From Microcaldota archaeon (GTDB lineage Archaea; Micrarchaeota; Micrarchaeia; Micrarchaeales; CABMGC01), in the NCBI GenBank assembly GCA_023256495.1, contig JAGDXY010000024.1:1-41778 (forward strand): a stretch of DNA of 41,778 bases, in the 5' to 3' direction. The position numbers and the translations under genes are program-made. Below the pieces are notes generated by a model, which saw only the letters and a program-made list of their open reading frames with translations, was not told the DNA's origin and ran no database searches. Below, piece after piece: positions 25,283 to 34,311 of this stretch; positions within the stretch are counted from its first letter, which is position 1, and each line of letters begins with the position of its first letter.

Positions 25283-27004
25283 TTATTGCTTCTTTTTCAC
25301 ATAAAAATTTCCTATGATCATATCGCTAGCCCCTGTATTTAACAATGTCCAAACAGCATCTGCAGGATCTAATACAATAGGCATACCATGCTTATTAAAA
25401 CTCGTGTTGAATAGTGCACCTATTCCAGTATATTTCTTAACTTTTAATATTAAATCTCTATAAATAGGGTTTTCATTGCCAAGTATTTGTGGTCTTGTAG
25501 TCTTATCTATATGTGCAGCAGCTACTAAATCATTAAAATGCTCATCTTTTATTCTATAACCAACAGTCATAAACCTATTTGGCCTTGGATAAGGCTCTAA
25601 TAGCTTAGGAGCATCTTCTTCTAGTATAGTACTTGCAAATGGTTGATAATATGGTCTTTTCTTAATAATAAGATTTACTATATCTCTATTTTTAGGATCA
25701 TTTGGCAGAGCTAATACACTTCTATTTCCAAGAGCCCTTGGACCATATTCCATTCTTCCTTGGAACCACAAAAGGATCTTATTTTCTTTACCTATAAGCT
25801 CTGCTCCATAACTAGTGGGATCACTTATTTCTTCAAAAGTTATTTCTTTATGTTTTTCTAATTCATTCTTTATCTCTTCGTTTGTATATGCCGGGCCTAA
25901 ATAAAGATTATCTATCTGCTTATCATTAAATTTCCCATTTTCTAAGAAATCAACATAATAAGCAGCACCTACTGCAAGTCCACCGTCACCCATATGTGGA
26001 AATACAAAAAAGTTTTTCACTTCTGGAAGTTCGTTTATTAACATGTTTATTACTATATTTGAAAATAGGCCCCCTGCAACAGCTACATTAGTTATTCCTG
26101 TTTCTTTTATGTTTTGCTTTATTATTTTTAATACTTGTTCCTCTACATGTTTTTGTATGGCATATGCAAATGCTTCTCTATTATATCTCCACAGTATTGT
26201 ATTTCTAAAATATTCTGCTAGATATAACTCATATTTTCTTCCAAATTTGCTTACTAATTGCTTTTTGTTTTCATCATAATATGATATGTTTTTCAATTCT
26301 TCAATTTTTGTTGGATAAGAATAAGCGGCTAAGCACATGAGTTTACCTTCATCTTCACTATAACGCATATCAGTAGCAATAGTAGCTGCACCATAAAGAA
26401 TGCCTAGGCTTGCACTTGCCTTAAATGTATTTATTCTTCTCAAATTACCATTCTCGCCAATTGATACTGAACCACTTAAGCCATCACCAGCACCATCTAG
26501 TGTTATGACAAGAGCTTCTTTAAAGCCAGAAGCATAATAAGCACTTGAGGCATGTGCAACATGATGTTCTACAAAAACAAGCTTTTTCTCTAAACCTAAT
26601 TTTTTAAGTCTATTTCTCAATAGATAGCCCCCTATATTAGTACCAAGGAAATGCCATAGCGAAGTTGGCTTCTGGTCTTGTATAATCTTAAACATAAAAT
26701 TAGTAAATAACATGTTTGCATATGATGGCTTCTTTATTTCACGCCTCCAAAGTTGTCTTCTTTTTTGCTCTCTTTTTGGATATATTCTACCAAATAAGGC
26801 ACTACCACCTATCCAAGGAATAGCGATCTTATCTATCTCTTCATTTTTAACTAATGTAAGTAAATATTTAATAGAGTTTATAGGAAAATTTACATCATTT
26901 TTTTTCTTTGTAAAACGTTCTTCATTAACAGCAGATATTAATTTCCCTTCTTCTACTAATGCAGCTCCAGCATCATGTCCATCATGCACTCCAAGAATAT
27001 ACAT
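25283..27004 (-). CDS. NodU/CmcH-family O-carbamoyltransferase
   Basis: Transfers a carbamoyl group from carbamoyl phosphate to a hydroxyl, via a carbamoyl-adenylate in studied members (TobZ). N-terminal Kae1/YrdC-like ASKHA fold: YILGVHDGHDAGAAL, NEERFTKKKND, HHVAHASSAYYASGF and LDGAGDG. The C-terminal domain is complete: FQGRMEYGPRALGNRSVLA, KKRPYYQPFAST and TGIGALFNTSFNKHGMPIV. An in-frame TTG at 27013 exists, but ATG 27004 (MYILGVHDGH) puts the conserved strand at residue 2. 573 aa, typical length. The acceptor is unknown; a surface glycan or lipid is plausible. No carbamoyl-phosphate synthetase lies nearby. Confidence 0.93.
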   Translation of the reverse strand: MYILGVHDGHDAGAALVEEGKLISAVNEERFTKKKNDVNFPINSIKYLLTLVKNEEIDKIAIPWIGGSALFGRIYPKREQKRRQLWRREIKKPSYANMLFTNFMFKIIQDQKPTSLWHFLGTNIGGYLLRNRLKKLGLEKKLVFVEHHVAHASSAYYASGFKEALVITLDGAGDGLSGSVSIGENGNLRRINTFKASASLGILYGAATIATDMRYSEDEGKLMCLAAYSYPTKIEELKNISYYDENKKQLVSKFGRKYELYLAEYFRNTILWRYNREAFAYAIQKHVEEQVLKIIKQNIKETGITNVAVAGGLFSNIVINMLINELPEVKNFFVFPHMGDGGLAVGAAYYVDFLENGKFNDKQIDNLYLGPAYTNEEIKNELEKHKEITFEEISDPTSYGAELIGKENKILLWFQGRMEYGPRALGNRSVLALPNDPKNRDIVNLIIKKRPYYQPFASTILEEDAPKLLEPYPRPNRFMTVGYRIKDEHFNDLVAAAHIDKTTRPQILGNENPIYRDLILKVKKYTGIGALFNTSFNKHGMPIVLDPADAVWTLLNTGASDMIIGNFYVKKKQ

Positions 27005-27064
27005 AAAAATCAATAATTATTTGAAAAATATAGGTTTTTATACTTTTTATTAAAAAGAAAAATA

Positions 27065-27790
27065 ATGCCAACTGATAGATTATATTTGAAAGATAGCTAT
27101 TTAAAAGAATGCGAAGCAATAATAGAAAATATCTCTGATAATAAAGTTATATTAGATAGAACAATAATACACCCACATGCAAGTGGATTAGTAAGTGATC
27201 AGGGGGTAATAATATACAATAATGAAGAGCTCAATATTATAGATGCGATAGATGATAGAGAAAATGATAATGTAATCCATATTTTAGACAAAAAACCAAC
27301 ATTTAATGTAAATGAAAAAGTAAAGATAGTGATAAATTGGAATAGAAGATATAAACTCATGAGAATGCATACAGCAAGCCATATAATAGCAGCACTAGCA
27401 TATAAAAAGTTTAATGCTATGATAACTGGTGGTGAGATAACAGAGGAGTATGCAAGAGATGATTATAATATAAATTTAAGCGGAGATGCACTAAAGAACG
27501 CATTTAGTGATATAATAAAAGAAGCCAATAATATAGCAAAGAAAGCAATAGAAGTAAAAATCTATAATATGAAAAAAGAAGAAGCGCTAAAGATAGAAGG
27601 AATAGTGAAATTATTAGAGAGGGAACCACCAAAGAGTGAAATATGGCGTATTGTAGAGATACCAGGAGTAGATATACAAGCAGATGGAGGGCCACATGTA
27701 AATAATACATCTGAAATTGGAGATATTGAATTAGTTAAGATTGAAAACAAAGGTAAAGATAAAAAGAGAGTATATTTTAAAGTGATTTAA
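27065..27790 (+). CDS. alaX: alanyl-tRNA editing protein AlaX
   Basis: Free-standing editing domain that hydrolyses mischarged tRNA-Ala (Ser or Gly). Zinc motif HTASH at 102-106. The second motif, usually CGGTH, is here ADGGPH (D207, H211) followed by VNNTSEIGDIE. The N-terminal barrel contains HPHASGLVSDQGVI (36-49), equivalent to the FHPxGGGQPxDxG segment. 241 aa places it among the longer (AlaX-M) forms. It stops 2 bp before the GT-C membrane protein gene, so the two are cotranscribed despite unrelated functions. Confidence 0.9.
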   Translation: MPTDRLYLKDSYLKECEAIIENISDNKVILDRTIIHPHASGLVSDQGVIIYNNEELNIIDAIDDRENDNVIHILDKKPTFNVNEKVKIVINWNRRYKLMRMHTASHIIAALAYKKFNAMITGGEITEEYARDDYNINLSGDALKNAFSDIIKEANNIAKKAIEVKIYNMKKEEALKIEGIVKLLEREPPKSEIWRIVEIPGVDIQADGGPHVNNTSEIGDIELVKIENKGKDKKRVYFKVI

Positions 27791-27792
27791 TT

Positions 27793-30213
27793 ATGATAAA
27801 ATTGAGTAAATATACAATAGCGCTAATTGTTTTGGTAATAATATCTTTTGCTTATAACATAATATTCCTCATAGGTCCATCTTTCTATGGTGATGATGCA
27901 TCATATTTAGATTTAGCATATAGTGTTGTAACAGGCACTTTTCGAGAAAGTGGCTATATATTTAGCATAAGATTAATGCAATTTCTTCCTATAGCGCTAT
28001 TCTATAAGTTGTTTGGCTTTTCTTTACTTGCCGGTGCTTTGTGGGATATAATATCATTTACATCAACATTAGTAATTGTATATTTTATAGGTAAAAAGTT
28101 ATACAATGAATTAGCTGGCTTATTATCTTCATTACTTCTTTTTGGAATACCTTTTGTCACAATGTTAGCACCAACCATTAGTGATGATATTACTGCTATG
28201 TTCCTATCCTCTCTTTCTTTCCTATTTTACTTGTATGCAAGAGAGGATAAGAATAAACTGTTTTTCTTTCTGTCTGGTTTTATTATTTATTTAAGCATAT
28301 TAACAACACCAGAAGCAGCATTTATGGCAATAACTTTATTTGCTATAATTATAATAGATTTGATTAGGAAGAAGATTAGCATAAACAAAATTTCTTTATG
28401 GTTCATTTATGGTATTATTTTTTCATTTATCTTATTTATGCCTATAAATTATTATTTTTCATATAACGATTGTAACAATGTAACAATATCCTTTTCAACA
28501 CTTTGCAGAAATCCTATATTTCCAATAACATTAGATAGCAAATTTTATAGCAGTGTAGGTGCTGCAGATACTATACCTTCAACAGATATAGACCCAAGGT
28601 TTTATTTAGATATGATGTTTCCTAATAACATTATATTTAATTTGTTAAGCAATAATATAAGGGCATTGCTTAATACTAATATTTTTATAAACAATTTCTC
28701 TGGATTTTATTTTTACTACTTGTTTTTCTTTATATTCTTATATTCTCTATTTAAAATAAAAAATAGGAAATTTAAAATAGCAATTAGTTTTGTAACAATA
28801 GTGATAGTTATAATTTATCAATACTTTATAGTGCCAAGTATAAATTCACAGACATGTGTAGGCTATACCTATGGCGCTGATTGTAGCATATCTCTAGTAT
28901 TACTTACTATGATACCTTTCATTATGTTTGCATTCTTTACATTCATAATTAGAAATGATAATATTATTTTTGCATTACTTTGGTTTATTATAGGTGCTAT
29001 ATTATTAAATTATGGACCAATGCATATTTCTCTATATCCAAAATTCTTATATTTAGTAACTTATAGATTACAGAGATTCTTTGCATTATTAGGCCCATCA
29101 ACAGCGATAAGTCTTGGTATAGTGTTTGCTTATTTTATAAAGAAAGGTAGGTTAAGTGCAATAGCCTCTATATTGCTAATAATAGTATTATTAATAAGTG
29201 GATTTCTTTCAATAGAGTTTTGCAACAATTTGACATATTATGAAACATACCCACAGAAAGTTATTGCTAATTATTTGCTAAACCTACCAAATACTACTAA
29301 TATTTATATTGCAAGCTCATTTTCAAATCTACATGTATATATGGATTATAAGAATCCATCAAGATTCTATGCATATAATAACATACAAAATTGCTCAAAT
29401 ATACCACAAGGATCGTATGTAGTAATACCTATGGTCCAGCAATTTAATCTAGATTATACACCAAATCCATTGCCTTACTGTCCATCATGGCAATTAATCC
29501 TAAAAGGACCATTAGTTAATAATAGCTTATATGAAAACGCAATATATTTTGATGGATCTTTGTACTATATACCTTATTCTAAATCTAAAAACAGCTCTAC
29601 CTCTAGCATAGAGAATAACTCTGAAAATCTAACTTATATCTTATACAATAGACCTATGCAAGATTTTAAATCATTTAATTTAACAGGAGTATTTGTTGAA
29701 TATAATAATACCTTACATTACTTGCCAATAAATATAATAAGAAATGTAAGTGTATATGTAAATAAGACTAAAGTACAACCAAACGAGCTTATATGGCTAA
29801 ATGTCACATATCATGGTTTCTTTACATGGAATACTGGTAATAATGCAACAAAATATTATTTGGAGAGTCCAGTTATAAATATACATTATTATGGGGTTGA
29901 ATTAGGAAATCAAACAGGTAATCTATTAGTACAAAACAATGGTCCTTGGTATTATCTAATAAACCAATCAGGTGAGCCTCATCAAATAATGCCACCAAAT
30001 CCATTTAATACATTAGTAGTTCATTGGAATATAAGTGCAACTCAGCAAGATATTGGTAAAGATATAAAGATATGTGGTGGTTATTTTGCTGCTTATATGA
30101 ACCAAGGTGGTTTTAGTCTATTTAATACATTAGCAAAAGAAGAAAATAATATAATAAGCAATAATGTAATAAATATTGTAAGTAAAAATTGCGCAATAAT
30201 AAATGTAACATAA
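27793..30213 (+). CDS. GT-C-fold membrane glycosyltransferase
   Basis: 806 aa. About eleven or twelve hydrophobic spans fill residues 8-480, then a soluble domain of about 300 residues carries many Asn-X-Ser/Thr sites. The first extracytoplasmic loop has GPSFYGDDASYLD (D34-D35), the acidic pair typical of the PMT/ArnT/GT39-type lipid-phosphate-sugar-dependent enzymes. The expected role is transfer of a sugar from a polyprenyl-phosphate donor on the outer face of the membrane. It lacks the WWDYG motif, so it is not AlbB/AglB-type oligosaccharyltransferase. Donor and acceptor are unknown. Start ATG 27793, directly after alaX. Confidence 0.82.
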   Translation: MIKLSKYTIALIVLVIISFAYNIIFLIGPSFYGDDASYLDLAYSVVTGTFRESGYIFSIRLMQFLPIALFYKLFGFSLLAGALWDIISFTSTLVIVYFIGKKLYNELAGLLSSLLLFGIPFVTMLAPTISDDITAMFLSSLSFLFYLYAREDKNKLFFFLSGFIIYLSILTTPEAAFMAITLFAIIIIDLIRKKISINKISLWFIYGIIFSFILFMPINYYFSYNDCNNVTISFSTLCRNPIFPITLDSKFYSSVGAADTIPSTDIDPRFYLDMMFPNNIIFNLLSNNIRALLNTNIFINNFSGFYFYYLFFFIFLYSLFKIKNRKFKIAISFVTIVIVIIYQYFIVPSINSQTCVGYTYGADCSISLVLLTMIPFIMFAFFTFIIRNDNIIFALLWFIIGAILLNYGPMHISLYPKFLYLVTYRLQRFFALLGPSTAISLGIVFAYFIKKGRLSAIASILLIIVLLISGFLSIEFCNNLTYYETYPQKVIANYLLNLPNTTNIYIASSFSNLHVYMDYKNPSRFYAYNNIQNCSNIPQGSYVVIPMVQQFNLDYTPNPLPYCPSWQLILKGPLVNNSLYENAIYFDGSLYYIPYSKSKNSSTSSIENNSENLTYILYNRPMQDFKSFNLTGVFVEYNNTLHYLPINIIRNVSVYVNKTKVQPNELIWLNVTYHGFFTWNTGNNATKYYLESPVINIHYYGVELGNQTGNLLVQNNGPWYYLINQSGEPHQIMPPNPFNTLVVHWNISATQQDIGKDIKICGGYFAAYMNQGGFSLFNTLAKEENNIISNNVINIVSKNCAIINVT

Positions 30214-30254
30214 TTATAAAAAAATTTAAGTGTAATGAAATAAATGGTGTTTTT

Positions 30255-30575
30255 ATGGAATTCAATGAATATCAAAATAAAGCAAAGGAAACTGCTGAAT
30301 ATCCAAATTCTTTAAATGGAGCTGTATTCTATACTGCTATTGGCTTAGCTGGTGAAGTAGGTGAGCTTTTAAATAAAATAAAAAAGATCGCAAGAGATAA
30401 TATAACATTAGATAAAGATGATATTGCATATGAGCTAGGTGATATTCTATGGTATTTATCAGAACTAGCAAGAGCTATGAATATAGATCTAGATTATGTT
30501 GCAATTAAAAATTTAGAAAAACTTAGATCTAGAAAAGAAAGAGGCACAATACACGGGAGTGGAGATCATAGATAA
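30255..30575 (+). CDS. MazG-like nucleotide pyrophosphohydrolase
   Basis: All-alpha NTP pyrophosphatase of the MazG/MazG-like family, expected to hydrolyse (d)NTPs to NMP and pyrophosphate as a house-cleaning enzyme. Metal-binding acidic motifs EVGELLNK and ELGDILWYLSELA (ExxE...ExxD pattern) are intact, with the N-terminal YQNKAKETAEYP helix. ATG 30255 (MEFNEYQ) is chosen over an in-frame ATG at 30189 that would start inside the preceding gene; a TATA-like ATTATAAAAAAAT lies at about 30213-30225. 106 aa is usual for the single-domain form. Confidence 0.9.
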   Translation: MEFNEYQNKAKETAEYPNSLNGAVFYTAIGLAGEVGELLNKIKKIARDNITLDKDDIAYELGDILWYLSELARAMNIDLDYVAIKNLEKLRSRKERGTIHGSGDHR

Positions 30576-30589
30576 GAAAATTGATTCCT

Positions 30590-32344
30590 ATGATAAGGCA
30601 ACCTATAATAGTTGTAATGGGGCATGTAGACCATGGAAAGACATCTTTACTAGATAAGATTAGAAATACAACTATCGCTGCAAAGGAAGCTGGTGGTATT
30701 ACACAACATATAGGAGCAAGTGAGGTTCCATTAGATGCAATAAATACAATAAGCAAATCAATAATAAACAAATTTAAGATCGAAATAAAGATACCTGGCT
30801 TATTATTCATAGATACACCAGGACACGAAGCTTTTACAAATTTAAGAAGAAGGGGAGGTTCAGTAGCGGATCTAGCTATTTTGGTAGTAGATGTCTCTAA
30901 AAGTTTTGAAGAGCAAACATATGAAGCAATTGAAATACTAAAAGAATATAAAACACCATTTATAGTTGCTGCTAATAAAATAGATTTAATTACAGGATGG
31001 CAACCAAGTGGAAGTTATTCTTTTTTAGAAGCAATAGAAAAGCAGAATCAAAATGTTGTATTAGAATTAGACAAGAGGGTATATGATATAGTATATAAGT
31101 TAAGCGAATTAGGCTTTAATAGTGAAAGATTTGATAGAGTAAGAGAATTTAGCAAAGAAGTAATGATTATACCTATAAGTGCTAAAACAGGTGAAGGATT
31201 AGCAGAATTGTTGCTATATACAGCTGGCTTAGCTCAAAGATTCTTAGAAATGCAATTAAAAATTGAAGTAAATGGACCTGGCATTGGAAGCATACTAGAG
31301 AAAAAAGAAGAAAAAGGCTTAGGCACAACTATAGATGTAATATTATTCAATGGCAGTTTAAGCGTAAATGATGTGGTTGCATTTGCTACACCTAATGGTA
31401 TAAAAGAGGCAAAGATAAAAGCCTTATTAAGGCCAAAACCATTACAAGAACTAAGAGAATCACTAAGCAAATTTTATTATATAGATCGTGTAAGTGCAGC
31501 AGCAGGTATAAAGATAAGTGGAAATGGTTTTGAAGAAGCTATACCTGGTTCATTGATAGTCTCTACATCTATGCCAGACTATGCAAAAATGATAAATGCA
31601 GAAATTAGCGAAGTTTTTGCTACAGATAAAACAGGTATAGTAGTAAAGGCAGATAGCATAGGTGGTTTGGAGGCACTATCAAAATTATTAAACAAAGAAG
31701 GTTTTAAAATAAGTAAAAAAGGTATAGGAAACGTAACAAAGAATGATATATTAGATGCATTTGCAATGAAAAAGCAGGACCCATATTCTTCTTTTGTATT
31801 AGCATTCAATGTTGACATAGAACCAGATGCAAAAGAGCTTAGCAATACAACAGGAGTAAAGGTTCTTACAAATGATATAATATATAGATTAATAGAAGAT
31901 TTCAAAAAGATAATAGAAGAGGAAAAGAAAAATGAGATAGAAAGAATAGATAAGAGTATAACACATCCAGCAAAAATATTTGTATTACCTAATGCAAGGT
32001 TTAGAATATCACATCCTGCTATATTTGGAGTAAAAGTAGAAAAGGGCAAGATTAAGCCATCTGATCTTTTAATGAATAAAAATGGAGATCTTCTTGGAAG
32101 AATAAGAGAGATACAATCTAATGGCATATCGCTAAATGAAGCAAAGAGTGGTGATGAGGTAGCTATATCAATAGATGATATTGTATTTGGAAGGCATGTA
32201 AATGAAAATGATATATTGTATACGTTCATTAATGATGATGAAGAACGTGAGTTAAGATATAAATTAAACTCTTTCCTAAATGATGAAGAAAAAGATGTAT
32301 TAAATGAAATATCAGAAATAAAGAAGAAGAGAAAACTTAGCTAA
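30590..32344 (+). CDS. infB: translation initiation factor aIF5B (IF-2)
   Basis: GTPase promoting ribosomal subunit joining. From ATG 30590 the protein begins MIRQPIIVVMGHVDHGKTSLLDKIR, exactly the archaeal form, with G1 at residues 11-18. G3 is DTPGHE, G4 NKID and G5 SAKTGEG. Domains II (PGIGSILEKKEEKGLGTTIDV), III (ADSIGGLEALSKLL) and IV follow, 584 aa in all. An in-frame TTG at 30581 would add only three residues. Its 3' end overlaps the convergent pilin-like gene by 8 bp. Confidence 0.97.
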   Translation: MIRQPIIVVMGHVDHGKTSLLDKIRNTTIAAKEAGGITQHIGASEVPLDAINTISKSIINKFKIEIKIPGLLFIDTPGHEAFTNLRRRGGSVADLAILVVDVSKSFEEQTYEAIEILKEYKTPFIVAANKIDLITGWQPSGSYSFLEAIEKQNQNVVLELDKRVYDIVYKLSELGFNSERFDRVREFSKEVMIIPISAKTGEGLAELLLYTAGLAQRFLEMQLKIEVNGPGIGSILEKKEEKGLGTTIDVILFNGSLSVNDVVAFATPNGIKEAKIKALLRPKPLQELRESLSKFYYIDRVSAAAGIKISGNGFEEAIPGSLIVSTSMPDYAKMINAEISEVFATDKTGIVVKADSIGGLEALSKLLNKEGFKISKKGIGNVTKNDILDAFAMKKQDPYSSFVLAFNVDIEPDAKELSNTTGVKVLTNDIIYRLIEDFKKIIEEEKKNEIERIDKSITHPAKIFVLPNARFRISHPAIFGVKVEKGKIKPSDLLMNKNGDLLGRIREIQSNGISLNEAKSGDEVAISIDDIVFGRHVNENDILYTFINDDEERELRYKLNSFLNDEEKDVLNEISEIKKKRKLS

Positions 32345-32804
32345 CCTTAGCTAATAATGATCCTATATCAACGTTTGGTAGATTATTGTATAAATTTGTA
32401 TAGTTTACTTGTACATATCCTTTAAAAAGTGCACCTGTATATGAGCTATAAGGACTTGTACCATTATAACAACTTATGTTTAAAGTCACTTGTTGTCCAG
32501 AACCAAGATAAACTGGCTTGCTATAACTAGTAAATATTGCTATTGGCTTTTGTGTATTACAACCTAATGCTGTTATATTTATTGGAGTTACACCAGAGTA
32601 ATAAATAGTAATTGATAAGAGACCATTGGAGCTTAGATAAGCATTTTGGCATGAAAGTGGTTCATCAAATATGCAATAAGTATTAGAAATTACTCCGCTA
32701 AAGTTTAATAGCCCAGAACCTACCAAAATACCCAAAACTATAGCTATAATTAAAAGTGCCCATCCATAAGTTGTTAGATATTCAATAGCTGATTGAATTC
32801 TCAT
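32337..32804 (-). CDS. pilin-like surface protein, 155 aa
   Basis: The N-terminus MRIQSAIEYLTTYGWALLIIAIVLGILV is a class III (prepilin-like) signal and membrane helix, nearly the same as that of the 548-aa DUF2341 protein at 10202-11848. The mature part is beta-rich with four cysteines (CIFDEPLSC, LGC, ISC) that could form two disulfides, and ends in YVQVNYTNLYNNLPNVDIGSLLAKVS. It is probably a minor pilin or small cell-surface subunit; no assembly ATPase or prepilin peptidase is present in the window. Start ATG 32804. Confidence 0.82.
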   Translation of the reverse strand: MRIQSAIEYLTTYGWALLIIAIVLGILVGSGLLNFSGVISNTYCIFDEPLSCQNAYLSSNGLLSITIYYSGVTPINITALGCNTQKPIAIFTSYSKPVYLGSGQQVTLNISCYNGTSPYSSYTGALFKGYVQVNYTNLYNNLPNVDIGSLLAKVS

Positions 32805-32837
32805 TGAATTTAATTACTACAAAGAAACTTAAAATAT

Positions 32838-34289
32838 TTATCTAATAAACAAATTATTGACTTTTATTCTCTTTTGTTTAGCATCATCCCTATTACGTAT
32901 TGTTACTGTATTGTCTTCTAGTGTTTGATAATCTATGGTTATATCATATGGAACCCCTATTTCATCTGCCTTTGCATAACGCTTACCTATACTACCACTA
33001 TCACTATAATAAGAACTTATATGTCTAAACTGCATCATATTAAATATATCCTTTGCTTTTTCTATTAATTTATCATCTTTTTGTAGAGGAAATATTGCAT
33101 ATTTATATGGTGCTAAATCTTCATTTAATCTTAGATATTGCCAACCTCTACCATCATCAACAAAATTGTTTTCTAATAAAGCAAAGAAAATTCTATCTAA
33201 ACCAATACTAGGTTCTATTACGTGTGGTATGAATTTTCTGCCATTTTCATTAACCATTAGCTCTTTGTTTGAAAATAGTGAATGCTGTTTTAGATCAAAG
33301 TCCTTTCTGTAAGCATTACCTGCGCATTCAATATAGCCATATCTGGTCTTAATCTCCAAATCTATATTACCACCAGAATAGTGTGGTAATTCTTCTTTAT
33401 TTAATACTCTATACCTATATACATCTTGACTAAAACCTAGCTCTCTTAAGAATTTGTCTTCTATATATAAAATAAAGGCAAAATATCTGTTTGGTATAAC
33501 ATTATTATCTAGAAGTTCATTGATACTTTTCATTTTGGGCTTTTCATCATTAGGTTCCATAATATTAAGTTCATAATTATCAAGAAAATCTAAGTTTATA
33601 TCTCTAAATTGCTTTTGATCAGAATCTGGATCAAAGAAAAGTTCTAGCTCCATTTGAGTAAAATTACGCATTCTTACTAGTTCCTGTCTTGGTGAGATTT
33701 CATTCCTAAAAGAGTGGCCTATTTGTCCTATACCAACAGGCAATTTTAATGCATTTACTTTATATAGATAAATGAAATCTACAAATATATTTTGAGCTGT
33801 TTCTGGCCTAAGATAAGCAATATTGTTATAGCCTATATTTGTCTTAAACATAAGATTAAATCTATCTACCTTGCTTAATTCACCACCACACTTTTCACAC
33901 TTTATATTGTTTTCCTTTATAAGTTTTTCAATCTCAGAATCATTCATTTTCTTTATCTCATCTGCCTCTTTTGCTAAACCTCTTTTCTCAAAAAATTCTT
34001 CAAGTAATTTATCTGCTCTATAAGGAGTATTACAAGTCTTACAAATAACTATAGGGTCTGTAAAAGAAGCAATGTGCTGACTTGCCTTAAATACTATCTC
34101 TGGACCAAGCTCTACACTCTCTATCTCTATGCCTTCTATATAATCTATAAAGTACCAACGCCATATTTTCTTTATGTTTTCTCTTATTCTTACTGCTATT
34201 GGACCATATTCATATAAACCAGCTAAACCACCATATATATCAAAAGCCTTATAATAAAAGCCTCTTTTTATAGCTACATTATCGTTCAT
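32838..34289 (-). CDS. glyS: glycyl-tRNA synthetase (alpha2 type)
   Basis: Class II synthetase charging tRNA-Gly, of the homodimeric archaeal/eukaryotic kind. Motif 1 region AGLYEYGPIAVRIRENI; zinc ligands CKTC and CEKC; motif 2 FRNEISPRQELVRMRNFTQMELE; motif 3 PHVIEPSIGLDRIFFALL; C-terminal anticodon-binding domain. At 483 aa it is compact: the insertions seen in larger homologues are short. Start ATG 34289. Confidence 0.97.
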   Translation of the reverse strand: MNDNVAIKRGFYYKAFDIYGGLAGLYEYGPIAVRIRENIKKIWRWYFIDYIEGIEIESVELGPEIVFKASQHIASFTDPIVICKTCNTPYRADKLLEEFFEKRGLAKEADEIKKMNDSEIEKLIKENNIKCEKCGGELSKVDRFNLMFKTNIGYNNIAYLRPETAQNIFVDFIYLYKVNALKLPVGIGQIGHSFRNEISPRQELVRMRNFTQMELELFFDPDSDQKQFRDINLDFLDNYELNIMEPNDEKPKMKSINELLDNNVIPNRYFAFILYIEDKFLRELGFSQDVYRYRVLNKEELPHYSGGNIDLEIKTRYGYIECAGNAYRKDFDLKQHSLFSNKELMVNENGRKFIPHVIEPSIGLDRIFFALLENNFVDDGRGWQYLRLNEDLAPYKYAIFPLQKDDKLIEKAKDIFNMMQFRHISSYYSDSGSIGKRYAKADEIGVPYDITIDYQTLEDNTVTIRNRDDAKQKRIKVNNLFIR

Positions 34290-34311
34290 AATGATATTTT
34301 ACTCATGTATT

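Noticed and set aside
31579-32229. 216-codon open frame on the minus strand opposite infB
   Set aside because: It lies wholly antisense to a clearly conserved gene, has a composition driven by the opposite codons, and resembles no protein.
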